Origin: Acidimicrobiia bacterium
GTDB lineage: Bacteria > Actinomycetota > Acidimicrobiia > Acidimicrobiales > Bin134
Length of the DNA stretch: 64,000 nucleotides
Direction: 5' to 3'
Assembly (NCBI GenBank): GCA_022825005.1
Contig: JAJDYU010000069.1
Location: 62,001-126,000 of the forward strand
Position numbers and translations under genes: made by a program. The notes beneath the pieces are model-generated. The model saw only the letters and a program-made list of their open reading frames with translations. It was not told the origin of the DNA and did no database searches. Position 1 is the first letter of the stretch; the number at the start of each line of letters is the position of its first letter. This document shows, piece after piece, positions 28,416-37,360 of the stretch.

Positions 28416-29060
28416 ATGACACCGTTCGACACTGACATCACGGATCGACTGCTGTCTACCACTCGATCGGTGCGGCGTCGGTTGGACTTTGATCGGCCGG
28501 TGGATTCCGACATTTTGCGGGACTGCGTGAGGCTCGCCTCCTACGCCCCCAACGCCTCCAACGCACAGGATTGGCGCTGGGTGATCGTGACCGATCCCGA
28601 GCCCCGGGCGGCCATCGCCGAGCATTATCGGGCGGGCATCGTCCCGCCCATGCAAGACCTGCTCGACCGGCGCCGGGCCGACGGAGACGCCGCCGGCGTT
28701 CGCCACTCCGAGGCGGTGCTGTATCTGGCCGAGCGTTTCCACGAAGTGCCCGCCCTGGTGATCCCCTGCATCCGGGGCAAGCTCGACCCCGACCTCGATC
28801 TCGCCTGGACCGCCAGCTTGTTCGGCTCCATCCTGCCCGCCGTGTGGAGCTTCCAGCTCGCCCTGCACAGCCGGAGCCTGGCCTCCACCTTCACCACCGC
28901 CCACTTGCTGGCAGCGGGTGAGGTGGCCGAGCTGCTGGGCATTCCCGACGGTTATCTCCAGACCTGCCTCATCCCGGTGGCCCACCTGCGGGGCGACGAC
29001 CTCAAGGCCCCCGCCCGTAGAGACCCCGACGAGATCATCGCCTGGAACTCCTGGGCGTAA
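28416..29060 (+). CDS. Nitroreductase family protein
   Basis: FMN-dependent oxidoreductase fold. The N-terminal RSVRRRLDFDRPV and SYAPNASNAQDWRWVIVTDP match the nitroreductase flavin-binding start, and ELLGIPDGY with a C-terminal RRDPDEIIAWNSW fits the family. 214 aa. GGGAG lies about 9 nt before ATG. Lies between two serine tRNAs. Substrate unknown. Confidence 0.85.
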   Translation: MTPFDTDITDRLLSTTRSVRRRLDFDRPVDSDILRDCVRLASYAPNASNAQDWRWVIVTDPEPRAAIAEHYRAGIVPPMQDLLDRRRADGDAAGVRHSEAVLYLAERFHEVPALVIPCIRGKLDPDLDLAWTASLFGSILPAVWSFQLALHSRSLASTFTTAHLLAAGEVAELLGIPDGYLQTCLIPVAHLRGDDLKAPARRDPDEIIAWNSWA

Positions 29061-29103
29061 TCCACCTCCTCAGCACGGCCTGCCCACCACTATCCTCCCC
29101 TTC

Positions 29104-29190
29104 GGAGGGATGGCAGAGCGGACGATTGCAGCGGCCTTGAAAGCCGTAGGGCCTTCCGGGGTCCCGGGGGTTCGAATCCCCCTCCCTCCG
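29104..29190 (+). tRNA. tRNA-Ser(TGA)
   Basis: Acceptor GGAGGGA/TCCCTCC, anticodon loop CTTGAAA (TGA), long variable arm, T-loop TTCGAAT and discriminator G. Confidence 0.95.
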
Positions 29191-29272
29191 CAACCGGGTA
29201 ATCGTCTGATCCCGCAACCACCTCGGGCAATAACCTGAAGCTTGCGGCCGCGTGCCGCCAGCAAATCCACCC

Positions 29273-31006
29273 ATGAGCCTTAGACGACTCCTCAAGAGCC
29301 ATCTGGCCCCCCACCGTCGGGCCATCGTGCTCGTTCTCATCCTCCAGGCCGGCCAGACCACCACCGGGCTGCTGCTGCCGGGGCTGAACGCCACCTTGAT
29401 CGACGACGGCGTTCTGCTCGGAGACCAGTCGGTTATCTGGCGGATGGGCGGATTCATGCTTTTGGTCTCGTTCATCCAGGTGGTGCTGCTCACCGTGGCT
29501 GTTTGGTACGGGTCCGAGGTGGCCATGGCCTTCGGCCGAGACATCCGGCGAGACGTGTTCGACCGGGTCACCCGCTACTCCACCCGCGAGATCGGCCGAT
29601 TCGGCACCCCCTCGCTCATCACCCGCATCACCAACGACACCCACCAGATCCAGACGCTGACCGCGCTGGTGACGATCATGATGATCACCGCCCCGCTCAC
29701 CATGATCGCCGGCACGGTGCTGGCCATCCGCACCGACGCCGGCTTGTCGGTGCTGCTGCTGGTGGTGGTGCCCCTCGAGATCGTGGTGGCAGGGGCGATC
29801 ATCGCCGCCATGACCCCCGCGTTCCAGCAGATGCAGGAGCGCATCGACCGGATCAATACCGTGCTGCGCGAGCAGATCACCGGCGTCCGGGTGGTGCGGG
29901 CCTTCACCCGAGAGCCAACCGAAAGCGCCCGGTTTGCCGAGGCCAACCACCGCCTCACCGAATCGTCACTGCGGGCGGCGCGGCTCATGGCCGCCGTGTT
30001 CCCCGCGGTCACGCTGCTGGTGAACCTGTCCAGCGTGGCGCTGTTGTGGATCGGCGCCGACCGGATCGAGGACGGATCCACCCAGATCGGTTCGCTGGTG
30101 GCCTATCTCACCTATCTGCTCCAGATTCTCCTCGCCGTGACCATGGCCGCGTTCATGGTGTCGATGATCCCCCGAGCGGCGGTGGCCGCCGAGCGCATCG
30201 TCGAGATTCTCGACACCGAGTCGTCGGTGACTCCTCCCACCACCCCGATCCAGGATTTCACCCGGCCCGGAACGGTGGAGTTCCAAGAGGTCGGCTTCCG
30301 ATATCCCGGCGCCGAGCACCCCGTGTTAGAGGGTGTGTCGTTCACGGCCGTCCCCGGGGAGACCACCGCCATCATCGGATCGACCGGCGCGGGCAAGTCC
30401 ACGCTGTTGACGCTGGCCGCCCGCCTGGCCGATGCCAGCTCCGGGCAAGTGGCAGTGGGCGGCATCGATGTTCGGCGGCTCGACCCGGCCCTGCTGTGGG
30501 GGGCCATCGGCTACGTGCCCCAGCGCGCCTATCTGTTCAGCGGCACGGTGGCCTCCAATCTCCGCTACGGACGCCCCGAGGCCACCGACGAGGAGCTGTG
30601 GGAGGCGCTGGAGGTGGCCCAGGCCGCGGGTTTTGTTCAGTCGATGCCCGACGGGCTCCAAAACCGCATCGCCCAGGGCGGCACCAACGTGTCGGGCGGC
30701 CAGCGCCAACGGCTGTCCATCGCCCGGGCCCTGGTGGCCCAACCGGCCGTCTACCTGTTCGACGACTCCTTCTCCGCCCTCGACCTGGCTACCGAGGCCC
30801 GACTGCGACAGGCTCTCGAACCCCGCACCCGCGACGCCGCCGTGTTGGTGGTGGCCCAGCGGATCTCCACCATCGAGACCGCCGACCAGATCATTGTGCT
30901 CGAAGGCGGCATCACAGTCGGCCAAGGGCGCCACGACGAGCTAGTGGACACCTGCCACACCTACGCCGAAATCGTCTCCTCCCAGAGAGGAGGTGAGACC
31001 AAATGA
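29273..31006 (+). CDS. ABC exporter half-transporter, degenerate catalytic site
   Basis: Membrane domain with six helices (about residues 15-310) fused to an ATPase domain. Walker A is GSTGAGKST, the signature is VSGGQRQRLS and Walker B is VYLFDDSFSALD, where the catalytic Glu is replaced by Asp. The next gene has the canonical Glu, so the pair should form a heterodimeric exporter with one degenerate ATP site (TM287/288 type). ATG 29273 is chosen; GTG 29252 is in frame. Coupled to the next gene by ATGA. Substrate unknown (lipid, peptide or drug). Confidence 0.9.
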   Translation: MSLRRLLKSHLAPHRRAIVLVLILQAGQTTTGLLLPGLNATLIDDGVLLGDQSVIWRMGGFMLLVSFIQVVLLTVAVWYGSEVAMAFGRDIRRDVFDRVTRYSTREIGRFGTPSLITRITNDTHQIQTLTALVTIMMITAPLTMIAGTVLAIRTDAGLSVLLLVVVPLEIVVAGAIIAAMTPAFQQMQERIDRINTVLREQITGVRVVRAFTREPTESARFAEANHRLTESSLRAARLMAAVFPAVTLLVNLSSVALLWIGADRIEDGSTQIGSLVAYLTYLLQILLAVTMAAFMVSMIPRAAVAAERIVEILDTESSVTPPTTPIQDFTRPGTVEFQEVGFRYPGAEHPVLEGVSFTAVPGETTAIIGSTGAGKSTLLTLAARLADASSGQVAVGGIDVRRLDPALLWGAIGYVPQRAYLFSGTVASNLRYGRPEATDEELWEALEVAQAAGFVQSMPDGLQNRIAQGGTNVSGGQRQRLSIARALVAQPAVYLFDDSFSALDLATEARLRQALEPRTRDAAVLVVAQRISTIETADQIIVLEGGITVGQGRHDELVDTCHTYAEIVSSQRGGETK

Positions 31007-32958
31007 ACCAGCGCAACCCGGGCGATGGCGAGCCGGAGGACCCCCAGCCGGAGGACCCCCAGCCGGAGGATCCCCAGCCGAGCGACGACGTACCCGGCGA
31101 CGACAGCCAAGAAGACGAAGATCAAGAGGCTCTTCAAACTTACGGCCGCGAGGCGTTGCGCTTCTCGGGCCGCATGAGCGCTCCGCTGCCGGTGGAGACC
31201 AGCCGCAATTTCCGGGGCACCGTTCGCCAGCTGGCCAAGATCACCGGCCGGGAGACCCCGGTTCTGGTCTTGGTGATGGTGCTGGCCGCGATGAGCGTGA
31301 GCCTGACGGTGATCGGCCCCTGGCTCCTCGGCGGGGCCACCGACATCATCGTGACCGGCGTGCGCCAAGGCGGCATAGACACCGACCGGCTCCGGGATCG
31401 GCTCCTTGTCATCGGCGGGGTGTTCGTGTTGTCGTGGGCGCTGGGCCACATCCAGAACTACCTGCTCAGCGGGGCGCTCCAGCGATCCATGTTCCGACTG
31501 CGGGAGACCATCGAGGCCAAACTCCACCGCCTCCCCCTCTCCTACGTCGACCGGCACGCCCGAGGCGACCTGCTCAGCCGGGTGACCAACGACATCGACA
31601 ACCTCTCCCAGAGCCTCCAGCAGACCATCAACCAGATGCTCACCGCGGTGCTGACCCTGGTGGGGGTCACGGTGATGATGCTCACGGTTTCGCCCCTTTT
31701 GGCGCTGGTGGCCTTCGTGACCGTTCCGCTGTCGGTGGTCGCCACCCGGATCTTCGCCACCCGGGCCCGGCCCCGGTTCCTGCGGCAGTGGCGCACCACC
31801 GGCACGCTCAACGCCCAAGCCGAGGATGCCGTGAGCGGCCACGCCATCGTCACCGCCTTCGGGCGCCAGCATCAGGAGCGCCAGCGGTTCGCCGAGGAGA
31901 ACGCCAAGCTGTATGAGTCGAGCCGCTCGGCCCAGTTCTTGTCGTCGGCCATGCAGCCGGTGATGATGCTGATGGGCAACCTCCAGTTCGTGTCGGTGGC
32001 GGTGGTAGGCGGGCTGCGCATTTCCAGTGGGGCCATCACCATCGGCGACATGCAGGCCATGATCCAATACACCCGCCAATTCGCCATGCCCGTCCAGCAG
32101 GTCGCCTCCATGGCAGCCACCTTCCAATCGGGCATCGCCTCGCTGGAGCGGGTGGTGGAGCTGCTCGATGTGGACGAGATCAGCGCTGATCCCGAGCCCG
32201 TTGCTGATCCTGAACCCACCCGGGGCCGGGTGGTGTTCGACGGCGTCCACTTCTCCTATGAGCCCGAAAAGCCGCTGATCACCGGGCTCGACCTGGTGGC
32301 CGAGCCGGGCCAGACGGTGGCCATCGTGGGGCCGACCGGCGGGGGCAAGACGACGCTGGTGAACCTGCTATTGCGCTTCTACGAGCTCGACGGCGGACGC
32401 ATCACCCTCGACGGGGCCGACATCACCTCGCTGTCGCGCCAAGAGCTGCGCTCCAAGTTCGGCATGGTGCTCCAAGACACTTGGCTTTTTGGCGACACCA
32501 TCTGGGAGAACCTCCGCTACGGCAACCCCGACGCCACCGACGCCCAAATCCTCGAGGCCGCCCGGGTCACCTATGTAGACCGCTTCGTCCCCTCGCTGCC
32601 CGAGGGCTACGACACCGTCATCAACGACGAGGGCGACAACATCTCAGCGGGCCAGAAGCAGCTGCTCACCATCGCCCGGGCCTTTTTGGCCGACCCGGCG
32701 ATCCTCATCCTCGACGAGGCCACCTCATCGGTGGACACCCGCACCGAGGTGCTGATCCAAGAGGCCATGAACGCCCTGCGGGCCGACCGCACCAGCTTCG
32801 TCATCGCCCACCGCCTGTCCACCATCAGAGGGGCTGACACCATCGTGGTGATGGACGGCGGCCACATCGCCGAGCAGGGTTCCCACGAGGAGCTCCTAGC
32901 CCGAGCCGGCCCCTACGCCGACCTCCACGCCGCCCAATTCGCCGGCCAAGCCACCTGA
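31003..32958 (+). CDS. ABC exporter half-transporter, catalytic partner
   Basis: 651 aa. A hydrophilic acidic N-terminus containing three EDPQP repeats precedes six transmembrane helices and the ATPase domain. Walker A is GPTGGGKTT, the signature is ISAGQKQLLT and Walker B is ILILDEATSSVD with the catalytic Glu; the H-loop is IAHRLSTI. It pairs with the upstream half-transporter, whose start-stop overlap implies equal expression. Confidence 0.92.
   Translation: MNQRNPGDGEPEDPQPEDPQPEDPQPSDDVPGDDSQEDEDQEALQTYGREALRFSGRMSAPLPVETSRNFRGTVRQLAKITGRETPVLVLVMVLAAMSVSLTVIGPWLLGGATDIIVTGVRQGGIDTDRLRDRLLVIGGVFVLSWALGHIQNYLLSGALQRSMFRLRETIEAKLHRLPLSYVDRHARGDLLSRVTNDIDNLSQSLQQTINQMLTAVLTLVGVTVMMLTVSPLLALVAFVTVPLSVVATRIFATRARPRFLRQWRTTGTLNAQAEDAVSGHAIVTAFGRQHQERQRFAEENAKLYESSRSAQFLSSAMQPVMMLMGNLQFVSVAVVGGLRISSGAITIGDMQAMIQYTRQFAMPVQQVASMAATFQSGIASLERVVELLDVDEISADPEPVADPEPTRGRVVFDGVHFSYEPEKPLITGLDLVAEPGQTVAIVGPTGGGKTTLVNLLLRFYELDGGRITLDGADITSLSRQELRSKFGMVLQDTWLFGDTIWENLRYGNPDATDAQILEAARVTYVDRFVPSLPEGYDTVINDEGDNISAGQKQLLTIARAFLADPAILILDEATSSVDTRTEVLIQEAMNALRADRTSFVIAHRLSTIRGADTIVVMDGGHIAEQGSHEELLARAGPYADLHAAQFAGQAT
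31031..31075 (+). repeat. 15-bp tandem repeat x3 in ABC transporter gene
   Basis: Unit AGCCGGAGGACCCCC repeated three times, the last copy with one change. It encodes the EDPQP repeats in the N-terminal cytoplasmic tail and could vary in number by slippage. Confidence 0.85.
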
Positions 32959-32987
32959 CCCCCACCGCGGCGAACCCGCCAAAATGG

Positions 32988-33072
32988 CGGAGGGGGTGGG
33001 ATTCGAACCCACGGTGACTTGCGCCACACACGCTTTCCAAGCGTGCCGATTCGGCCGCTCTCGCACCCCTCC
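32988..33072 (-). tRNA. tRNA-Ser(GGA)
   Basis: Acceptor GGAGGGG/CCCCTCC, anticodon loop TTGGAAA (GGA), variable arm, T-loop TTCGAAT and discriminator G. Confidence 0.95.
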
Positions 33073-33164
33073 GGGAGCCAAAAAACTACCGCAACCCAAC
33101 GGGCAGACCTGAACCGATTGCCGCTATCCTGTTGCCATCTGGGCCGTGTGCCCGGTTTGGAATG

Positions 33165-33262
33165 TGATGGTCGGGTCCTGTGCAACGCCAGCCCGTGAAC
33201 CGAGTCAGGGCCGGGAGGCAGCAGCTCTCAGCGGATCCTGGGGTGTGCCGCAGACCGCCTGG
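33165..33262 (+). ncRNA. ffs: Signal recognition particle RNA (small bacterial type)
   Basis: The conserved domain IV core is at 33202-33229: GAGTCAGGGCCGGGAG then GCAGCAGCTC, with a GGGA tetraloop, preceded by GCCCGTGAACC and followed by GTGTGCCGC as in other actinobacterial SRP RNAs. The position just before dnaX is the usual actinobacterial context. Ends are approximate. The 306-bp interval 33073-33378 holds only this RNA, a short direct repeat and the dnaX promoter. Confidence 0.85.
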
Positions 33263-33265
33263 CCA

Positions 33266-33325
33266 TCACTTTCGAGACCGGGGGCCAACGGCAAGACTGA
33301 TTCTGCCGTCACTATCGAGACCGGG
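33266..33325 (+). repeat. 17-bp direct repeat pair between SRP RNA and dnaX
   Basis: TCACTTTCGAGACCGGG (33266-33282) and TCACTATCGAGACCGGG (33309-33325) differ at one base and start 43 bp apart. Confidence 0.6.
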
Positions 33326-33365
33326 ACATTCTGGCTGGTGGGGTCTAGCTGTCACTCAGCGTGAG

Positions 33366-33371
33366 TAAAGT
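33366..33371 (+). promoter_or_regulatory. Candidate -10 (TAAAGT) for dnaX
   Basis: Lies 7 nt before ATG 33379 without a Shine-Dalgarno, supporting ATG 33379 over GTG 33361. Confidence 0.4.
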
Positions 33372-33378
33372 CGGCGCA

Positions 33379-35277
33379 ATGGCCAATCAGGCGCTCTATC
33401 GACGGTATCGGCCGGGTTCCTTCGCGGAGCTGAGGGGCCAAGAGCCTGTCGTCCGAGCTCTGCAGAACGCGGTCCAACAGGGGCGGGTCGGCCACGCCTA
33501 CTTGTTCAGCGGCCCTCGGGGCACCGGCAAGACCAGCACGGCCCGCATCTTGGCCAAAGCCCTCAACTGCACCGACCTGAGCAGCGACGGCGAGCCCTGC
33601 GGCCAGTGCCAGTCTTGCCTGGACATCGCCCACAACACCTCCTACGACCTGATCGAGCTCGATGCCGCCTCCAACAACAAGGTGGACGATGTCCGCGACC
33701 TCATCTCCCGGGTGGCGATGGGCTCCCCCGGCAAGGCCAAGGTGTATGTGCTGGACGAGGTCCACATGCTCACCCCCGGAGCCGAGAACGCCCTGCTGAA
33801 GACGCTCGAGGAGCCCCCCGACCATGTGGTGTTCGTGCTGTGCACCACCGAGCCCCACAAAGTGGTGCCCACCATCCGCAGCCGCACCCAGCACCTGGAG
33901 TTCAACCTCATCGACGGCGACGTACTGGCCGACCACGCCCGCTGGGTGGTCGAGCAGGCCGGGCTGGAAGTAGACGACGAGGCCATCGACCATGCCGTGC
34001 ACCGAGGGGCCGGATCGGCCCGCGACACCCTGTCGGCCCTCGACCAGATCGCGGCCGCCGGCGGGGTGGCCGATCGGCTCGACGCGGTGGACACCGTTAT
34101 CGACGCCCTGGGAGGCCAGGACTACGGCCCCGCGTTCGTGGCGGTACACGATGCCCTGCGTTCGGGACGCGAGCCCCGGATAATCGGCGAGGCCCTGCTC
34201 GACCGCCTCCGCAACGCCTTTCTGTGCGCGATGGGCGCCGATCTCAGCCACCTAACCGACGCCCAGCAGGAGAGCGCCCGAGCCACCGCGGCGCTGATAC
34301 CCCCGGCCGGGCTCACCCGGGCCCTCGAGGTGCTGGGAACCGCTCTGGTGGACATGCGCCAGGCCCCCGATCCCCGGGTGGACCTGGAGGTGGCCTTGGG
34401 TCGGCTCACCCGCCGCGACCTCGACACCGACATCGCCGCCCTGTTGGAGCGCGTCGAGCGCCTGGAGCGCCGAGGGCCACCGACGTCGGCCGGAAGCTCA
34501 GGCCGCGACAACCCGGCCCCTGCCACCGAAGCCTCATCTTCTGCCCGGCGGGCCGCCGGCCCTACCAGCGGGCACGAGCGGGCCCGGGCGGCCATCGCCC
34601 AAATTCAGGCCAAGCAAACCGAGGCCGAGGCCCGCCCCGCCGCCTCAGATGCCGGAGGTTCAGAGTCCGAAGCAGCCCCGCCCCCCGAGCGAGCCCCGCG
34701 GCCCACGCTGGGGGCCGTGCGGGCGGGAACGGCGCCCGCAACCCAGCCGGCCGGCCCCGAGCCCTCCGAAGCCGACGCAACCCCCGACGCCGGCGCGGGC
34801 ACCGCCGAGGCTGGCGAACCGCTGCCCTCCCGCGAGGAGATCGTGTTGGCTTGGGGAGACGCCATCTTGGCCAGCCTGTCCAACAAGGCCAGGATTCGCT
34901 TTCAGGTCGGCCGCTTCTTGGCCCATGACTCGGGCCGCGCCGTGTTCGCCTTGCCCAGCCAAATCCAAATCGACCGCTGCGACGAAGTCCGCGACGAGGT
35001 GGACAGTGCCCTTCGCGAGCACTTCGGACGGGCTGTGCCCATGCGCCTGGTCGTGGACGACGACAGCACCGCACCTCCCCCCGATCTCAGGGCCGCCTCG
35101 CCGCGGCCGGCCCCCTCCGCCGGCGATGAGGCCGAGGCCATCGACCCCGACGAGCTCATGGACGAGGAGACCGTTGCCCAAGAGGCCATCTCCAACCTCA
35201 TGGCGGCATTCCCGGACTCCGAGCTGGTTTCCATCGAACCGCCGGCGGCTGCTGGCCAACAGGGATCTGGGCAGTAG
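33379..35277 (+). CDS. dnaX: DNA polymerase III gamma/tau subunit
   Basis: Clamp-loader ATPase, 632 aa. [21 protein letters not shown] opens the AAA+ domain in pieces [12 protein letters not shown] and FAELRGQE; the P-loop is [13 protein letters not shown]. The zinc-binding cysteines are in [17 protein letters not shown], the DExx box is LDEVHMLT and the sensor-1 region ends in TEPHK. Residues about 375-500 are a Pro/Ala/Glu-rich linker, followed by a tau-like C-terminal domain. No obvious slippery heptamer for a short gamma form was seen. Confidence 0.95.
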   Translation: MANQALYRRYRPGSFAELRGQEPVVRALQNAVQQGRVGHAYLFSGPRGTGKTSTARILAKALNCTDLSSDGEPCGQCQSCLDIAHNTSYDLIELDAASNNKVDDVRDLISRVAMGSPGKAKVYVLDEVHMLTPGAENALLKTLEEPPDHVVFVLCTTEPHKVVPTIRSRTQHLEFNLIDGDVLADHARWVVEQAGLEVDDEAIDHAVHRGAGSARDTLSALDQIAAAGGVADRLDAVDTVIDALGGQDYGPAFVAVHDALRSGREPRIIGEALLDRLRNAFLCAMGADLSHLTDAQQESARATAALIPPAGLTRALEVLGTALVDMRQAPDPRVDLEVALGRLTRRDLDTDIAALLERVERLERRGPPTSAGSSGRDNPAPATEASSSARRAAGPTSGHERARAAIAQIQAKQTEAEARPAASDAGGSESEAAPPPERAPRPTLGAVRAGTAPATQPAGPEPSEADATPDAGAGTAEAGEPLPSREEIVLAWGDAILASLSNKARIRFQVGRFLAHDSGRAVFALPSQIQIDRCDEVRDEVDSALREHFGRAVPMRLVVDDDSTAPPPDLRAASPRPAPSAGDEAEAIDPDELMDEETVAQEAISNLMAAFPDSELVSIEPPAAAGQQGSGQ

Positions 35278-35336
35278 GGCCGGGGCTGCAGGGCCAGGGG
35301 ATTGAGGCCAGGGAAGATGGGATCCACGAGGCGATC

Positions 35337-35948
35337 ATGAGCAGCGTCTACACCGCCCCGGTACAAGTGCTGATCGACGAGTTGGGCCGCCTGCCTGGCA
35401 TAGGCCCGAAGTCTGCCCAGCGCATCGCCTTCCATCTGCTTAAGGCGTCCGAGCATGATGCCCTCAAGCTGGCCGAGGCCATCAAGGAGGCCAAGGCGAG
35501 GGTCCGGTTCTGCCAGCGGTGCTTCAACATCAGCGAGCACCCCGAGTGCGAGCTGTGCTCCGACCACCGGCGCGATCCAGCCATCTTGTGCGTGGTGGAA
35601 GAGCCCCGCGACATCGTGGCCCTGGAGAAGACCCGAGAATTCCGGGGCCGCTATCACGTGCTCGGCGGCGCCATCAATCCCATTGAGGGCATCGGCCCCG
35701 ATCAGCTTCGAGTCAAGGAGTTGCTGGCCCGCATCGACGACGAGAACGTGACCGAGGTCATCTGCTGCACCAACCCCAACATCGAGGGCGAGGCCACCGC
35801 TATGTACTTGGCCCGGCTCATCGAGCCCCTCGGGGTGGCCGTCACCCGCATTGCCAGCGGCCTACCCGTGGGCGGCGATCTGGAATACGCCGACGAGCTC
35901 ACCCTCACCCGGGCTCTAGAAGGCCGCCAGCGCATCTCTGCGGGCTGA
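35337..35948 (+). CDS. recR: Recombination protein RecR
   Basis: Ring-forming DNA repair protein acting with RecF/RecO. A helix-hairpin-helix ([20 protein letters not shown]) is split around GIGPKSAQR, the C4 zinc finger is [16 protein letters not shown], and a Toprim domain follows ([10 protein letters not shown]). 203 aa. The usual ybaB gene between dnaX and recR is missing; only 59 bp separate them. Confidence 0.96.
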   Translation: MSSVYTAPVQVLIDELGRLPGIGPKSAQRIAFHLLKASEHDALKLAEAIKEAKARVRFCQRCFNISEHPECELCSDHRRDPAILCVVEEPRDIVALEKTREFRGRYHVLGGAINPIEGIGPDQLRVKELLARIDDENVTEVICCTNPNIEGEATAMYLARLIEPLGVAVTRIASGLPVGGDLEYADELTLTRALEGRQRISAG

Positions 35949-35958
35949 CTCAGTCGCC

Positions 35959-36012
35959 CGTCAAACGCAAGACACCGGCCTGAATCGACTGCTCGTCAAA
36001 CGCAAGACACCG
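35959..36012 (+). repeat. 19-bp direct repeat pair downstream of recR
   Basis: CGTCAAACGCAAGACACCG occurs at 35959-35977 and 35994-36012, spaced 35 bp start to start. The second copy runs into a hairpin arm. Confidence 0.75.
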
Positions 36013-36063
36013 CCTTAGCGAGCCGGGCGGGGGGCATTGGGAACCGGCACGCATAAGGCGGTG
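36008..36063. terminator. Long-stem inverted repeat between convergent recR and thiolase genes
   Basis: CACCGCCTTA (36008-36017) and TAAGGCGGTG (36054-36063) are perfect 10-bp arms around a 36-nt loop. Its place between convergent genes suits a bidirectional terminator. An AT-rich tract with no gene follows (36064-36129). Confidence 0.45.
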
Positions 36064-36129
36064 CTTGTATGTTGCGATTACATTACAAAGATGACGAAAC
36101 AAAGTCAAGTCATACCGGTTCTGTAACAA

Positions 36130-37308
36130 TCAAACTTGAACCAGCAGCGCGTCTCCCTGGCCACCGCCACCGCACAGGGCCGCGGCCCCCGTACCGCCGC
36201 CTCGGCGGCGAAGCTCATGCAAAAGGGTGAGCACGATGCGGTTTCCGCTGGCCCCAATGGGATGGCCCAGGGCGATAGCGCCGCCGTTCACGTTCACAAT
36301 GTCGTCTGAAATCCCCAGATCGGCCATCGACGCCACCGCCACCGCGGCGAACGCCTCGTTGATCTCGAACAGGTCCACGTCGCCCAGGCTCAGATCGGAG
36401 GATTTGAGCGCCTGGAAGATGGCCCGCGACGGCTGGGTAAGCAGCGAGGGATCGGGCCCGGCCACCTGTCCGTAGCCCGCATAGGTCCCCAACGGCTCCA
36501 CACCCAGCTGCTCGGCCCGCTCCCGGCTGGCCACCACCAGCGCGCTGGCCCCATCGGAGATCTGTGAGGCGTTGCCTGCGGTGATATTGCCCGACTCGGC
36601 AAACGCCGGGCGCAGCCGGCCCAGCGACTCGGCCGTCGCCTCGGGGCGCACCCCCTCATCGGCCGACACCGACACCGGGTCGCCCCGGCGCTGCGGCACC
36701 TGCACCGCCACCAGCTCGTCGTCGAACAAACCCGCGGCCGCCGCGGCGGCCGCCCGATGGTGCGACTGCGCCGAGAAGGCGTCCTGGGGCTCGCGGTCCA
36801 GCCCGCTCGACGCCGCGTACTTCTCGGTCCCGGTTCCCATGGCGCAGTGGTCGAACGCGCAGAACAGCCCGTCGTACATCATGGAGTCCACCAAGTCGCC
36901 GTCGCCCAGGCGGTACCCCTCCCGAGCTCGGGTCAGCAGATAGGGTGCCTTGGTCATCGACTCCATCCCCCCAGCCACCACGATCTCGGCGTCGCCCGCG
37001 GAGATCATCTGGTGGGCCAGGTAGACGGTGTTGATTCCCGACAGGCATACCTTGTTCACCGTGGTGGCCGGCACCGTCATGGGGATGCCCGCCCCCACCG
37101 CCGCCTGGCGCGCCGTGGCCTGGCCCTCTCCGGCCAAAAGCACCTGGCCCATGAACACGTAATCCACCTGTTCGGGGGCCACGCCGGCCCGATCCAGCGC
37201 GGCCCCGATGGCCAGCGCTCCCAGCTCGGCGCCCCGAAACGAAGCCAGCCCACCCGACATCTTCCCGATGGGCGTGCGGGCTCCGGCCAATATCACTGTC
37301 TCACTCAT
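36130..37308 (-). CDS. Acetyl-CoA C-acyltransferase (thiolase)
   Basis: Degradative or biosynthetic thiolase, 392 aa. The nucleophilic Cys is in NKVCLSGI (about residue 88), the His in GHPIGASGNR and the second Cys in ALCGGGGQGDA near the C-terminus; NEAFAAV is also typical. ATG 37308 has AAAGGGG upstream and gives the normal MSETVILAGARTP start. Role in beta-oxidation or acetoacetyl-CoA formation; fits the acyl-CoA genes elsewhere in the window. Confidence 0.94.
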   Translation of the reverse strand: MSETVILAGARTPIGKMSGGLASFRGAELGALAIGAALDRAGVAPEQVDYVFMGQVLLAGEGQATARQAAVGAGIPMTVPATTVNKVCLSGINTVYLAHQMISAGDAEIVVAGGMESMTKAPYLLTRAREGYRLGDGDLVDSMMYDGLFCAFDHCAMGTGTEKYAASSGLDREPQDAFSAQSHHRAAAAAAAGLFDDELVAVQVPQRRGDPVSVSADEGVRPEATAESLGRLRPAFAESGNITAGNASQISDGASALVVASRERAEQLGVEPLGTYAGYGQVAGPDPSLLTQPSRAIFQALKSSDLSLGDVDLFEINEAFAAVAVASMADLGISDDIVNVNGGAIALGHPIGASGNRIVLTLLHELRRRGGGTGAAALCGGGGQGDALLVQV

Positions 37309-37348
37309 TGCGTCCCCTTTGTCCATTTGCCGTCGATGCCGAACAGGA

Positions 37349-37354
37349 TACGGT
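37349..37354 (+). promoter_or_regulatory. Candidate -10 (TACGGT) for the FEN-like nuclease
   Basis: Ends 6 nt before GTG 37361, no Shine-Dalgarno; decides the start within a longer open frame. Confidence 0.45.
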
Positions 37355-37360
37355 CACAGT

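Noticed and set aside
33379-35277. Programmed frameshift in dnaX
   Set aside because: No A-rich slippery heptamer or following hairpin was found in the linker region.
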